A program made the translations under genes and the position numbers. A model generated the notes under the pieces. It worked only from the letters and a program-made list of their open reading frames with translations. It had not been told where the DNA came from and did not search any database. A DNA stretch of 64,000 nt. Origin: Tachypleus tridentatus (lineage: Eukaryota; Arthropoda; Merostomata; Xiphosura; Limulidae). The stretch is from NCBI RefSeq assembly GCF_004210375.1, contig NC_134830.1, positions 45,699,094-45,763,093 of the forward strand, in the 5' to 3' direction. Numbering within the stretch: the stretch's first letter is position 1; every line of letters starts with the position of its first letter. Below, piece by piece: positions 21,993 through 33,294 of this stretch.

Positions 21993-23672
21993 CTCGAATT
22001 CTTTAATATTAGTTTAATAAATTTCAACGTTAAATCGAAAGAGATATTATTTGTGCCCCAGACACTTTTTTATATCCCTCTACAAATATTGAAAAAATAA
22101 TAATAGTTTATTTGTACAAAGGTAAAATAACTATAATTTCATTTTTATGGTAAAACATGAAATTTTACGACACCCCTTTAAAGAATTTGTTCCAACCACC
22201 CGTGTTGTCTTTCTAGCAGAAAATACTTGGTTAATACATTTCGTCCTTCAAGACTTAGCTCAGAAAATACGTCTATAAATATCATATACACGTCCTGAAC
22301 CGAGTAAAACGGACAAAACGACAAGCATACAATAAAACTAAAAAACAAACAAACCCTTCTAAAGCCACCAAGATTTAACCGTTTTTCTTGCCATTACGCG
22401 CACAAAAAGAAGCGGAAACTGATAGGTTTGTTCTGAGTCACGTGATAATTAATAGGAATAATATACTTAGTACCTATTTCCTGTCTACGAAGGATGTTCG
22501 AGATACCAGAAGAGGGTATCATTCGTAATCTTTCTATCAGTGAAAATACTTGAGCAGAAATAACAAAGTATTAACTTTTATAAGTTAAATTACACTTTAA
22601 GAATGTAAAGAGCGCTGGTGCTCTCAGAAATTACACCTTCCTTCACCGAGAATAAAACTGAAAGTTCGATACTCCTGTTTTAAACCTTTGAGGTGCACTT
22701 ATAGTCATTTTGTACGACACATGATATTGTCATGTCGTTGCGAGAACAAAGTACATTCTGCTCAGCCCTGCGCAGATGAACGTACAGCCTATTTATAATC
22801 TGCTTTGAAGTACAGAGCTAATTTCTCTAACAAGCGGCGCGTGCTTGTCACGAGAGCTATTTGCAAGTTTTAAGAATATTCAAAGCATAGCCGACCTATC
22901 TATTAACGAGAACCAAACTCTGCCCTGTGTAGCAGGCAATATATATTGGAACCCTGTAGAGCACGCACGATGCACGTTTAGCTCTCGTCTTAGGTGAAGG
23001 CGGCGGGAACCCCGTCGAGTACGGCTGTTGCAGAAAACACAGTGTTTATACTTGACCACGTGTGCCTGTATCGCCTTAAGGTGGATTTAGGTACGAACCT
23101 TCTTTCTGATCATAGCTTAAAACTATGATAAGCAGTAGTGAGTAGCTGAAGCTGAGCAATAGGTAATTTAAACGACTTGTTTCTAAGCCTTTTCTTCTTT
23201 GGAAATAACGGGATTTTCTTGAACCCGCAAAATTTTAAACCATATGGTCGGTCTACAGATGGCGATAGATACAATAATGTGAATAATCCGTTAATAGCAG
23301 AGCCGATATGTGTAAGTTTATCTTTTGCTCTTTACGAAGACTAGCCAGTTTCTATAAAGGTGAAGTTTCAGATTGACCTAAGATGTAAAAATGTTTCAGC
23401 TGTCTGTATAGAATAGATCAATAACATATCAAGGCCATGAAACGTCTTTAGTGGATATCATCAAGCTAATACATGTCATGAGTAAATTATGTAAATGTTT
23501 GTCTAATTTTTCACTCGATAAACTGCAGAACTTGAACTCATTATTTGTTGGTGGATTTAATCTCTTTCTTTACAGCATAAAATCCATCATCACTAACTAT
23601 TTTATGTAATACCTTACTTTAAGGTTCACAGGTATTTACATAAAAATCACTGCTGGTATATTAATTGATTGG
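21993..23672. other. Non-repeat region; possible regulatory island at 22700-23110
   Basis: No repeat family recognised across 1.7 kb, the longest such stretch in the left half. 22700-23110 is less AT-rich and contains CGs, TATATATT at 22940, a CACGTG E-box near 23055, and no long open frame. It could be a promoter, noncoding exon or enhancer. This is suggested by composition only. Confidence 0.3.
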
Positions 23673-23913
23673 ACCCGGCATGGCCGGGTGGGTTAAGGCG
23701 TGCGACTCGTAATCTAAGGGTTATGGGTTCGAATCCTCGTGGCACCAAACATGCTCGCCCTTTCAGCCGTGGGGGCGTTATAATGTTACGGTCAATCCCA
23801 CTATTCGTTAGTAAAAGAGTAGCCGAAGAGTGGACGGTGATGACTAGCTCCTTCACTCTAGTCTTACATTGCTAAATTAGGGACGGCTAGCACAGATAGC
23901 CCACGGGTAGCTT
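23673..23913 (+). mobile_element. tRNA-SINE family A, tail replaced
   Basis: Full head (CCCGGCATGGCCGGGTGGG) and body, but stops at GGGTAGCTTTG and passes directly into the inverted head of a second copy. Confidence 0.92.
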
Positions 23914-23980
23914 TGGTGCGACCGGGATACGAACCTGCGACCTTCAGATTACGAGTCAAACGTCTTAACCCACCTGGGCA
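23914..23980 (-). mobile_element. tRNA-SINE family A, head only, inverted
   Basis: TTTGGTGCGACCGGGATACG to CTTAACCCACCTGGGCA. Tail-to-tail junction with the preceding copy; both share TTTGG(T)GCG at the join. Confidence 0.9.
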
Positions 23981-24229
23981 TTAAAGGCTGCTTTTTAGAT
24001 TGTTTAAACTATAGTGAATATTGTGTTGGGAAAACAGATAATTTGAGATTAAAGACTCGTGAGATTTCTTGGAGAAAACCCACTGTATGCTAGTATACAT
24101 TGTAATTAAAATACTGAATGTACCCTATTATTACACTCCCATTTTTTGTACGTGTAATTAAAAAATAAAAGACTATTTAAAAAAATTCATAATTACATAT
24201 TTTGGTGCAAGCAAGTTGACAGAAGTTTG

Positions 24230-24345
24230 TTTTTGAGCGGAAAAGTACGCAACGGGATGTCTGCGCTCTGGTATCACTGGGATCGAAGCCCGATTTTTAG
24301 AGTCATAAGCCTTCAGACTTATTGCTTAGCTATTGATGGGAAGAG
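24230..24345 (-). mobile_element. tRNA-SINE family B/C-like, degraded
   Basis: TGTCTGCGCTCTGGTATCAC, GGGATCGAAGCCCGA and AAGCCTTCAGACTTATTGC. Confidence 0.65.
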
Positions 24346-24394
24346 GACAGACCTAATTAGTTGTATGATAAAGATTTATGAATAATTATTTATC

Positions 24395-24710
24395 TGTTCG
24401 ATTTGAATTTCGAGCAAAACTACGCGAGAGCTATCTGCGTTAGCCGTCCCTAGTTTAACAGTTTTTTGTTTTTTTGGAATTAAGCACGAAGCGACACATT
24501 GGGTTCTCTGCCCACCACGGGTATCAAAAAACAGTATCCACATTGGTTCTCTGCCCACCACGGGTATCAAAAAACAGTACCTTGTGTTATAAGTCCGCAG
24601 ACATGCCGCTGTACCACTGGGGGAGGGGGGCAATTTAGCAGTGAAAGTCTAGAGAGGAAACAGTCATCACCACCCACCGCCAACTCACGGGCCACATTTT
24701 TTATTATGAC
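24395..24710 (-). mobile_element. tRNA-SINE family A split by a family B insertion
   Basis: The tail half (GAATTTCGAGCAAAACTACG ... TTAGCCGTCCCTAGTTTAACA) and the body half (AATTTAGCAGTGAAAGTC ... CCACCCACCGCC) are separated by a family B copy. The repeated 10-mer AGTTTAACAG / AATTTAGCAG brackets the insert as a diverged target duplication. Confidence 0.88.
24462..24630 (-). mobile_element. tRNA-SINE family B with internal 44-bp duplication, nested
   Basis: TTTTTTGGAATTAAGCACG tail and head ACCACTGGGGGAGGGGGG. The segment CACATTGGGTTCTCTGCC to CAAAAAACAGTA is present twice (from 24495 and 24539). Confidence 0.88.
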
Positions 24711-25430
24711 TCATGTAACACCTGCAGATATTACTTGGAATTACAGAAAGGGCCTAAAATGATTTACAGAAGTGTTAATTAAATTATTTTCAAAATTATG
24801 GAAATATGTTTTATTACTAGGGGGAAAAAGATTTACTAAGGCAAAGTTTTTTAGAAAAAAATATGAAAATATAAAAAAGGTGAAATAGAAAAGAAGAGAA
24901 GGTATATTTTAAGACCTCAAATTATTTCATACTTAAATATACAGGGTGTCCCAAAGGTCTGGAACCCCAGGGAAAGAAACACACTATTTATTATTTATTG
25001 ATTTACTATTCAAATTATATTGAATTAACAGCCCTACTTATATCAATTCTTGGTATACTTTGCCGTCAGGGTATTTTCTTTACCGAAATATATACAGCTG
25101 ACATTGGAAATGTATTTATTTAACTTTAAGAATATACTGCCTATTTTACCAATGGGTTCAGTCTCCTTGGACAACCTGTATTTAAAGGTGTTTAATTTTT
25201 ATAAAGATTTTATTTTATATATGTATATTTCTTAAAATTTGCAGTTAGTTCATGTTCTTCACCCTAGTTGGTAAAGTTATATCTAAAAATGTTTTTCTGT
25301 ACTTTATCTTTAAAATGCCATCCTGAGGAATGACATTCAATGTCATAAAATAAACAATAAATACAGTCTGATAGCCCTCGTTTAGCTTTGCGGGCAGAAC
25401 AAACCAATGCAAAGGCCGAACTTTGTATAT
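24711..25430. other. No gene; possible DNA transposon end at 24942
   Basis: ACAGGGTGTCCCAAAGGTC at 24942 resembles a terminal inverted repeat of mariner/IS630-type elements, but no partner end was found. A short family A tail fragment (GATAGCCCTCGTTTAGCTTT) lies at 25370-25392. Confidence 0.35.
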
Positions 25431-26310
25431 GTATTTTGGTTATATTATGTATTCTTTTCTGGACCCATTGTTTAGTTCATTGTTGTATTGTTGTCTGGAC
25501 TGTTTTTCTTTCTTTACTTTTATATTTCTCTCTGAACTGTTAAGATAAAGCTTTATACAAATTAAATACATTAAAATATATGCCAAAATAAATTATTATT
25601 ATTAATTTCTTTTTCCGCTTTAGTGACGTCAAAGCAAACTGTTCAGGCTACAATTTTACATAATATACATATATATGGTCCGTTTGTTGACCTCTATATT
25701 AGTCTATCTATGTAAATGTTTACGTTAATATTTTGATGTTTACTTGTATCTCAGACTCTGTAATAGTGACACCTGTGCACCTTTGTCAGTGTTTGGACAG
25801 ACTATTTATTCGTGTATTTGTATCAGTACTTATTTATTATTCCTGAAATACTTTTATAAGCATAACTCTTTTATGGATAACGTTTACGTTTACCTCGTAA
25901 TTACTACCGGAATATTTTTCACTATGTTATAGATTATTATATAGACTCTTTTTAGGTTTGTCCACTTCATTATTCCACAAACTTTTTTACTCATATGTTT
26001 GTGTTGCTCGGACATTTTTATCCCTGTATCAGTAACCGGATAATTAGTTCACACTTATTTCTGTGTTACTATTTAAACTATTTCTTTACCCTTACATTTG
26101 AATAGTGTTTGTCCACTTTGTTTACTCATACCTTTGTATTACCATCTAGACTGTGTTATTAATCTTTATTTCTCGATTAATATCTGAACTGGTTGTTTGT
26201 CTTCACCTCTTTGCTATCTTCTGAAATGGTTTTTACCTTCAACTCTCTCTATTTGTTATCTAAACTCGTCGGTTGTTTATTTTTACTTCTGAACTGCCTT
26301 TTCATCATTG
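25430..26310. repeat. Ancient, degenerate tandem array
   Basis: Recurring loose motif TATCTGAACTG followed by T-rich TTTRTCTTTACTTCT at irregular spacing of about 40-60 bp (for example near 25495, 25535, 26140, 26185, 26220, 26260, 26300). Too diverged for an exact unit. Confidence 0.5.
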
Positions 26311-26745
26311 TCTTGGTTGACATAATAATGTAATTATCATAAACGTATTCGTTGATATAACAATGTAATAATCAACTTTGGTTGGGTTGATATAACAATG
26401 TAACAATCATCTTTGGCTGGGTTGATATAACAATGTAACTATCATAATTGTCTGGGTTGATATAACAATGTAACTCTCACAATTGTATTTGTTGATATAA
26501 CAATGTAACTATCATGATTGTATTCATTGATATAACAATATAGCTCTTATCATTGTATTCGTTGATATAACAATGTAACAATCATCTTTGGCTGGGTTGA
26601 TATAACAATGTAACTCTCACCATTGTATTTGTTAGTATAACAATGTAACTATCATAATTGTATTCACTGATGTAACAATGTAGCTCTTATCATTGTATTC
26701 GTTGATGTTACAATGTAACTATCATCTTTAGTCAACAATTCAAGT
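26311..26745. repeat. 35-bp minisatellite, about 12 units
   Basis: Units start GTTGATATAACAATGTAAC and continue TATCATAATTGTATTC. Starts at 26351, 26386, 26421 and 26456 show the exact period. Two sub-types end in TTTGGCTGG or TTGTATTC. Confidence 0.93.
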
Positions 26746-27295
26746 ATATCTACCACTAATTGTTGACCCTAACATTGATTAAATTATCTTTTACAAATAT
26801 AAAACATGTCCGTTTGTATAACATGTGTTCTTACACCATATAAAAACTAGATATGATCAGTTTTAATGGACAAGACTGTTACGATGTTAAAGACTGAACG
26901 TATGTTTACCCTTGCATCTTTATATTAGTATTTGAGCTGCTAGTTTGTGTACAGGACCGAAATGTGTACATGTAACTTTATTTAGACTAATGCTGGTGTT
27001 ACTTCAAAGCGCGAGTTTAACTCCGTTTGTTTTTCACAAGTGGTAGTGTAAATTTTTCTGGAAGTTCTCTTGTATGTATATGCGAGTACATTACAACTAC
27101 ACACACACATATATACATTAAATGTCTTTTTTCTCATGCAGTGATGATTCAGTCATTCTTGAAATCTTGACGAATTAAAGTTTTTTTAGGTTTTGTACGG
27201 TTGTTATGAACTTATCTAGATATGTTTGTGAAGTAAGAAGTAATATGTCGGTAAAATAAAATGTTATGTCTCTTTTCTTTGTTACAAACGTTTTA

Positions 27296-27831
27296 TTGTA
27301 CAATTTTGGAGCTTTTAAAGCATTATGATACGTATTGTTGTTGGTTTTTTTATGCTGTTCACATGCGAAATTGCTCTGACGAATCAGAATCGGTTTGTTT
27401 AAAATGCACACACAAACATATATATGTTTGTAGTGTACCCATATATTCCCGAATAACTCCCTCAGGATTATTTTTAAAAACCTGATAATACTTTAGTTTG
27501 AAACAGAAGGTCCAAAAGAAGTGTATTAGAATAACTCCCTCAGGATTATTTTAAAAAACCTGATAATACTTTAGTTTCAAACAGAAGGTTCTAATACAAT
27601 TCTTTTAAACCTTCTGTTTAAAACTAAAGTATTACCAGGTTTTTAAAAATAATCCTGAGGGAGTTATTCGGGAATGTTCGCTATATATGGGTACACTACA
27701 AATATATATATGTTTGTGTGTGCGTTTTAAACAAACCCTTTCTGACTCGTCAGAGCAATTTCGCATGTGAACAGCATAAAAAAACAACAACAATACGTAT
27801 CATAATGCTTTAAAAGCTCCGAAATTCTACA
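27296..27831. repeat. Long imperfect palindrome (foldback element)
   Basis: Left arm 27296-27510 pairs with right arm 27609-27831. For example, GGAGCTTTTAAAGCATTATG pairs with CATAATGCTTTAAAAGCTCC, and ACTCCCTCAGGATTATTTTT with its complement near 27640-27665. The inner 60 bp of the left arm are duplicated (27450-27510 and 27529-27588), leaving a short spacer. RNA from either strand could form a hairpin of over 200 bp. Confidence 0.93.
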
Positions 27832-28561
27832 TTTCATTTTCTCCATGTTGTGTGTTTGTGTGTGTGTATATATATATATGTAAGTTCTCTCTCTCTAAAA
27901 AGTATCTAACACGCTAATTTTATTCCATGTGGAAAGTAACTAATCTATATACAAAAGCATATGGACATTCCATTCCACTCATCAGATTACTGATGTGAAT
28001 ATTGAACTTATGGACTTCTTTATAATTCATCTATGTGGGTGCTTCACCCTGACGTCAAATACTTTTTACCTCCTCAGGGACGGAAAACGCTTTCAATTAC
28101 TGTGTTATTATCATGTAGGCTCAACTGGGCACGTTAAAGCAAACGGTAGGTACTTAGTGGGAATTACACTAGCAACCCTGAGGGCAACATGGTTGACAAA
28201 TCCATTTCCAAGAGTAGGTAGTGCCTCGCTAGTGAGTGTTGGTCGTTCGGGAGCACGTGTTTCTTCCGCCTTGATAGAATACGTAAACCATGTACGACCT
28301 AAAAAAACTGTCATGTTTTATAACCTTCAACGTTCTTTTGTATCCTGATCCCCAGTAGGCTGTGAACGTAAAGAAAAAAATTTTTTACGAACAACAAGAA
28401 ACGAAAAATCGGTATTTTTACTTGTTATTTTGTCTGAAGTTTTATCCTTCCAAGGACTCTGATTTCCGCCCTTAAATCCGTATTATTCACACAAACATTT
28501 ATCCTTGCAGAGGACACTAATTCCCCGTGTTATTGAAACATACACTTTAGTTTGTCTGCTT
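27832..28561. other. No gene supported; weak coding-like frame
   Basis: Includes a (GT)n/(TA)n tract at 27846-27880. The plus strand is open from 27995 to 28348 (117 codons) and the minus strand over 28111-28314, in less AT-rich sequence. No motif or splice context makes either convincing. Confidence 0.35.
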
Positions 28562-28668
28562 TAGAGCAGTCACATTTGGGCTATTTGCTGTGTTCATCGC
28601 AGCAAATCGAACCCCGGATTTTATCATTGTAAGTCCGTAAACTTAGGTTGTCCCACCGAGGGACCAAA
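28562..28668 (-). mobile_element. tRNA-SINE family C
   Basis: Tail GGGCTATTTGCTGTGTTCAT, inverted B box AATCGAACCCCGGA, head TTGTCCCACCGAGGGA. Confidence 0.85.
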
Positions 28669-29014
28669 CACTTTAGAACTATGTATTAAAAAAATTTTTT
28701 TTAAATTCCACTTTTAAGTCTCTCATTTATTGTTATTTAACAAAACTCTTTAATATCACGTGCGGAGAATCTCTCATAAACGATTCGATCGTTTTTAGCA
28801 AATATCACTTGGAAACCAATATGAGAACAAAACTTTTTCTTCGCTTTGGGCAAAATAAGTAAATAAAAATAGCAATAACTCGCAATTTTCTAGTTGCGTC
28901 CCTGGAAACGTAAAACTGTATATATAAAAAAAGGCTATGCGCTTGTTCAGTGATAGCATTTAAAATATATGATGTCAGAAATACTGGGTGGAACAAGTCA
29001 CTCTGAACAAACGT

Positions 29015-29130
29015 GTGTGTGTTTCTTATAGCAAAACCACATCGAGCTATCTGCTGAGTCCACCGAGAGGGATCGAATCCCTGATTTTAGCGTTGTAACT
29101 CCGAAGACTTACCACTGTACCAGCGGGGGA
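29015..29130 (-). mobile_element. tRNA-SINE family C
   Basis: TTCTTATAGCAAAACCACATC tail region, GGGATCGAATCCCTGATTTT, and head CACTGTACCAGCGGGGGA. Confidence 0.87.
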
Positions 29131-30172
29131 CTGGAAAATCATAATTATAAAGTTGTTTAAAAGTTATTTTAACAGAAGTGCTGCTTAACACATTGTTCCG
29201 TTAAACGTTGTTCATGATACTGTTATGTGTAAGATCAACCTAGTGGATGGTGCTTTTTAACACAGATACAAGTTCCTATCCAAAAATATTTCTTTCTTCG
29301 GTCTTGAGGGCTTTTTATTTTAATTTTAGAATATAATTAATTTGAAGAATACTTGTTGATGGAGTTTGAGTAGCTTAAGACTATTTCTTGTTACACACGT
29401 AAAAATAGTAAGTTTGTAAGTGCAATATTTTCGTCATTATTGGACACCATTTTTTACTGTTATGATTTGTATATTGTGCGTTAACGCATTCCCCGCGAGC
29501 TGTTTTTCTTTTTATCATCATTAAATATTAAAATTTGTAATAGTTTCGGGCGTTGTTCCAGGTTTCTGTAGGTTTAACGAAAAACCTGTTGTCTTCCAAA
29601 TTTTCTTACTTTTCACTTTTTGTCATACGCGAGAACATGCCAAAATTCATTAGTCTAATGTAGCTTTCACTAAGTGAAGTCACCATTGTTAACACTTTCA
29701 ATAAAATGCACTGATTAACTTTTATATTTAACACCTTATAGTGAAAAGTAGTTTCAAGGAAAGGGGGGATTCCAAAATGACATACGAAGGGCGCTAACGA
29801 GAAAAAATTATTATTTTTCAAGCCAATATACGTCTCTAACCTCTAAGCTTATATTCTATGAACATAAATAATTGCTACTCTAGTAGTCATAAGATATTTT
29901 AATATAGATGTCAGCCATTATACTGCCACAACAAAATCAAACCTCTGTAGTTTTTGCCGTGTAAAGTCAGTAGGATTTGTGAAACTGTGAAAACTATTAC
30001 TAGGTCTCACAGAAAAGACAAATAAGTCAGTAAGAGCATGAAATTATGAATTAAAGTTTGTTTCTATAATAGCAAGAAAAAGTATAATAAGAAAAATAAT
30101 ATAATTTAAAAAAGAAGTTAAGTTGGATAAACTTTAACTAACTTTATTTATTTCAGTTCATTTCCAATTTAT
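29131..30172. other. No gene supported
   Basis: AT-rich, short frames only, no repeat recognised. Confidence 0.5.
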
Positions 30173-30445
30173 TGTTTGCTTGTTGAATTTGGGCAAAGCT
30201 ACGCTAGGGTTATCTGCACTAGCCGTCCCTAATTTAGCAGTGTAAGAGTAGAGGGAAGGCAGCTAGTCATCACCACCCACCGCCAACTTTTGGGCTACTC
30301 TTTTACCGGCGAATAGTGGGATTCACCGTCACATTATAACACCCTCACGGCTGTAAGGACGAACATGTTTAGTTTGCCTGGGATTCTAACCTACGACCCT
30401 CATATTGTGAGTCGAGCGTCCTTAACCGCCTGGTCATACTGGGCC
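30173..30445 (-). mobile_element. tRNA-SINE family A, full length
   Basis: TTGTTGAATTTGGGCAAAGC to CGCCTGGTCATACTGGGCCC. The B box is mutated (GATTCTAACC). Confidence 0.93.
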
Positions 30446-30807
30446 CACTTCGTATGACAAATGAGATAAATTCGCCATATGTTATCTTCAAGAAATAGGT
30501 GTAGCCCCACTTAATTCATCTATGGAGTGTATTACGTGTTTATATATTTTGAAAACATATATTTAATTTAGATTATTTGTGCTTAGTTGAAAAACGGTAT
30601 TTTTATGTTTTTGTTGTAGATTCTCAGTAAAACTACATCTTGAAAAGTGACCTTTAGAGTCACGAAACAAGTTGAAAAAAGTAATAAAAAAGACTTATAT
30701 TGCAATGTATAGCTTTGCTGTGAATCAGTGGTTTATAGAGTTAATAATTACTGAATTATTAATTATTTTACTTACATGTTTTTCATTAGCTGCGAAGTCG
30801 AGCGTTG

Positions 30808-31004
30808 CCTAATGATTAGGGTGATCGAACTGTTATGCTGCAAAAACGTGGGTCCAGGTTTTAAACTCCATTTTTTTCGCAAGACAAGAGTAACTCAGGA
30901 GTTGATGAGGGACTAGCTACCTTCTATCTAGCCTGTTAACTCAAAATTAGGGACAACTATGTAGAGTAAGTCTTCTGTGTAGATTTGGACGAAACTAGAA
31001 CAAA
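30808..31004 (+). mobile_element. tRNA-SINE family D
   Basis: TCGAGCGTTGCCTAATGATT head, GGTCCAGGTTTTAAACTCC, then a family-A-like body (GAGTTGATGAGGGACTAGC) and tail TCTGTGTAGATTTGGACGAA. Confidence 0.6.
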
Positions 31005-31055
31005 GGTTTAACTGAGTTGACAAATGATGTTTCACAGTACAATACCACGTCATCA

Positions 31056-31495
31056 CGACATTATGTGTTAAATACTATAGTCGAATAGTTACTGAATATT
31101 TGTCTTGAAGTTTGATCATGACATTATGTGTTAAATACTATAGTCGAATTGTTACTGAGTAGTCGTCTTGAAGTTTGATCATGACATTATGTGTTAAATA
31201 CTATAGTCGAACAGTTACTGAGTGTTTATCTTGAAGTTTGATCATGACCTTATGTGTTAAATACTATAGTCGAACAGTTACTGAGTGTTTATCTTGAAGT
31301 TTGATCATGACCTTATGTGTTAAATACTATAGTCGAACAGTTACTGAGTGTTTATCTTGAAGTTTGATCATGACCTTATGTGTTAAATACTATAGTCGAA
31401 CAGTTACTGAGTGTTTATCTTGAAGTTTGATCATGACATTAAGTGTTAATACTACATTATAATAGTTATTGAATATTTATTTTGAAGTTTGTCAG
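31056..31495. repeat. 63-bp minisatellite, 7 units
   Basis: Unit starts at about 31056, 31119, 31182, 31245, 31308, 31371 and 31434, reading TGACATTATGTGTTAAATAC then TATAGTCGAACAGTTACTGA then GTTTATCTTGAAGTTTGATCA. The outer units are most diverged, the inner ones almost identical. Confidence 0.95.
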
Positions 31496-31946
31496 AGCAT
31501 TTGAAAATTTAACCTCCACTAACAGATCCTGTATCAATAAGTATAAATACATATTAGTACTCTTCAAGCTTGAAATGAAACCTCTGAGAGTCCAGCTTGT
31601 TATTAAAATATTGCCTAACACGAGTTACTTTGACTATACCTCAGATAAAATTATTGTATTTCATTTCTCTCCGTTCGATTAAAACTGAAATGCAGAAAGA
31701 CATGAAAAGGGTTAGCAATAAGTGACAGCTAATTTTATCTCCTTAAAATGAGAATGAGAATAGCAAAACCTCTGTTTTGCACGTGCTAACAAATCCAGGT
31801 ATTATATCAGGGGAATAAACTAATATATTATAAGATTAACACTCCTACGAAAAGTGGGGCCTAATAGACCCCAGAGCAACTTGAAAGGTTATTAATATTA
31901 GGCTAATAATTTTGTATTTAAATGAAATTGCCATTTAAATCCATTA

Positions 31947-31970
31947 ATGAATGGATTAACGAGATTCCCA

Positions 31971-32005
<35 letters not shown>

Positions 32006-32029
32006 GGGGAACGGGCTTGGAGAAATCAG
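31947..32029 (+). rRNA. 28S rRNA fragment (83 bp) outside the rDNA
   Basis: ATGAATGGATTAACGAGATT, then CCCACTGTCCCTATCTACTA, then TCTAGCGAAACCACAGCC and AACGGGCTTGG match the deeply conserved large-subunit rRNA segment that contains the R1 target region. Sequence on both sides does not continue the rRNA. A few differences (CAGGGGAAC, GGAGAAATCAG) suggest a dead copy rather than a functional gene. Confidence 0.9.
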
Positions 32030-32204
32030 GACTAGAAACGTCTTTTCTTAGGAGTGTTAAGATTGTAATATATGAATGGCATTTTGGACGATGTATTATG
32101 TATTGTACACACATTACTTTACAAAGTCATTATAAAGTTAATAATAAAGACATATATAACGTCTGGGTAAAAAATCTTAATTTCTTTCTTTCCTCTATGA
32201 AACA

Positions 32205-32482
32205 ATCCACTGGTCAGGTGGTTATGACACTCGACTCGTAATCCGAGGTTTGCGAGTTCGAATCCCCGTCACATCAAACATGCTCGCTCTTTCAGCTGTA
32301 AGGGCGTTATAAGGTGAAGGTCAATCCCACTATTTGTTGATAAAATGGTAGCCCAAGTGTTGGCGGTGGGTGGTGATGAGTAACTGCCTTCTCTCTAGTT
32401 TTACACTGCTAAATTAGGGACGGCTAGCACAGATAGCCTTCGTGTAGCTTTGCGCGAAATTCAAAAAACAAACAAACAAAAC
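32205..32482 (+). mobile_element. tRNA-SINE family A
   Basis: TGGTCAGGTGGTTATGACAC head, GAGTTCGAATCCCC B box, complete tail with AAACAAACAAAC. Confidence 0.94.
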
Positions 32483-32503
32483 AATAAGCGTCTTCTGTTC
32501 CTT

Positions 32504-32781
32504 GGCCCGGCATGGCCAAGCGTGTTAAGGCGTGCGACTCGTAATCTGAGGGTCGCGGGTTCGCATCCCGGTCGCGCCAAACATGCTCGCCCTTTCAGCC
32601 GTGGGGGCGTTAAAATGTGACGGTCAATCCCACTATTCGTTGGTAAAAGAGTAGCCCAAGAGTTGGCGGTGTGAGATGATGATTAGCTGTCTTTCCTCTA
32701 GTCTTACACTGCTAAATTAGAGATAGCTAGTGCAGATAGCCCTCGAGTAGCTTTGCGCGAAATTAAAAAACAAACAAACAA
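32504..32781 (+). mobile_element. tRNA-SINE family A, full length with perfect target duplication
   Basis: GGCCCGGCATGGCCAAGCG to AAACAAACAAACA. The 13-mer TCTTCTGTTCCTT flanks it at 32491-32503 and 32782-32794, showing insertion by target-primed retrotransposition and defining both ends. Confidence 0.97.
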
Positions 32782-33094
32782 TCTTCTGTTCCTTTATTGC
32801 CTAAAATTAACTTTCCCAATATGTGGTTCGTACGTACACTCTCACGTGAAGAATAAAACTTTTTGTGTACAGAGTATTAGGTTTCTTTGGTATAAGTATA
32901 TATATGCTTCAATCTCAAAAATTTCATGTAAAATAAACTGAACAATGACGAAAGTGTGGGTATTTGAAAAAAAAAATTTGTATGGGACAATAATTATTCA
33001 TTTTGTTAATAAAGGTTTGAGAAAAAAACGCTTTTTTCGTTAGGAACCTCTATTAAAAGTTATTTACAAGGTTTGCAGCCTCATTGTTTTAGTG

Positions 33095-33215
33095 TCCCAC
33101 GCTGGGACAAGGGTGAGTCTACGGATTTACAACTCTTAACTCAGGGGTTCGATTCTCCTCGTTGGACACAGCAGATAGCCCGATGTGGCTTTGCTATAAT
33201 AAAAATTTATTTTAT
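33095..33215 (+). mobile_element. tRNA-SINE family C
   Basis: GTCCCACGCTGGGACAAGGG head, GGGGTTCGATTCTCC B box, CAGCAGATAGCCCGATGTGG tail. Confidence 0.9.
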
Positions 33216-33294
33216 TTTATTATTATTTTCTCATCATTATATTTTTGTTTTCCGTTAGCTCACCTTAGCAGTGGAAGGTTCTATTTACAAACTC

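Noticed and set aside
27995..28348. 117-codon plus-strand frame as a gene
   Set aside because: No motif, splice context or promoter. The opposite strand is equally open over much of it.
32504..32580. tRNA genes at the many A/B-box sequences
   Set aside because: Each tRNA-like head continues into a SINE body and tail and folds poorly as a tRNA. None is a stand-alone tRNA gene.
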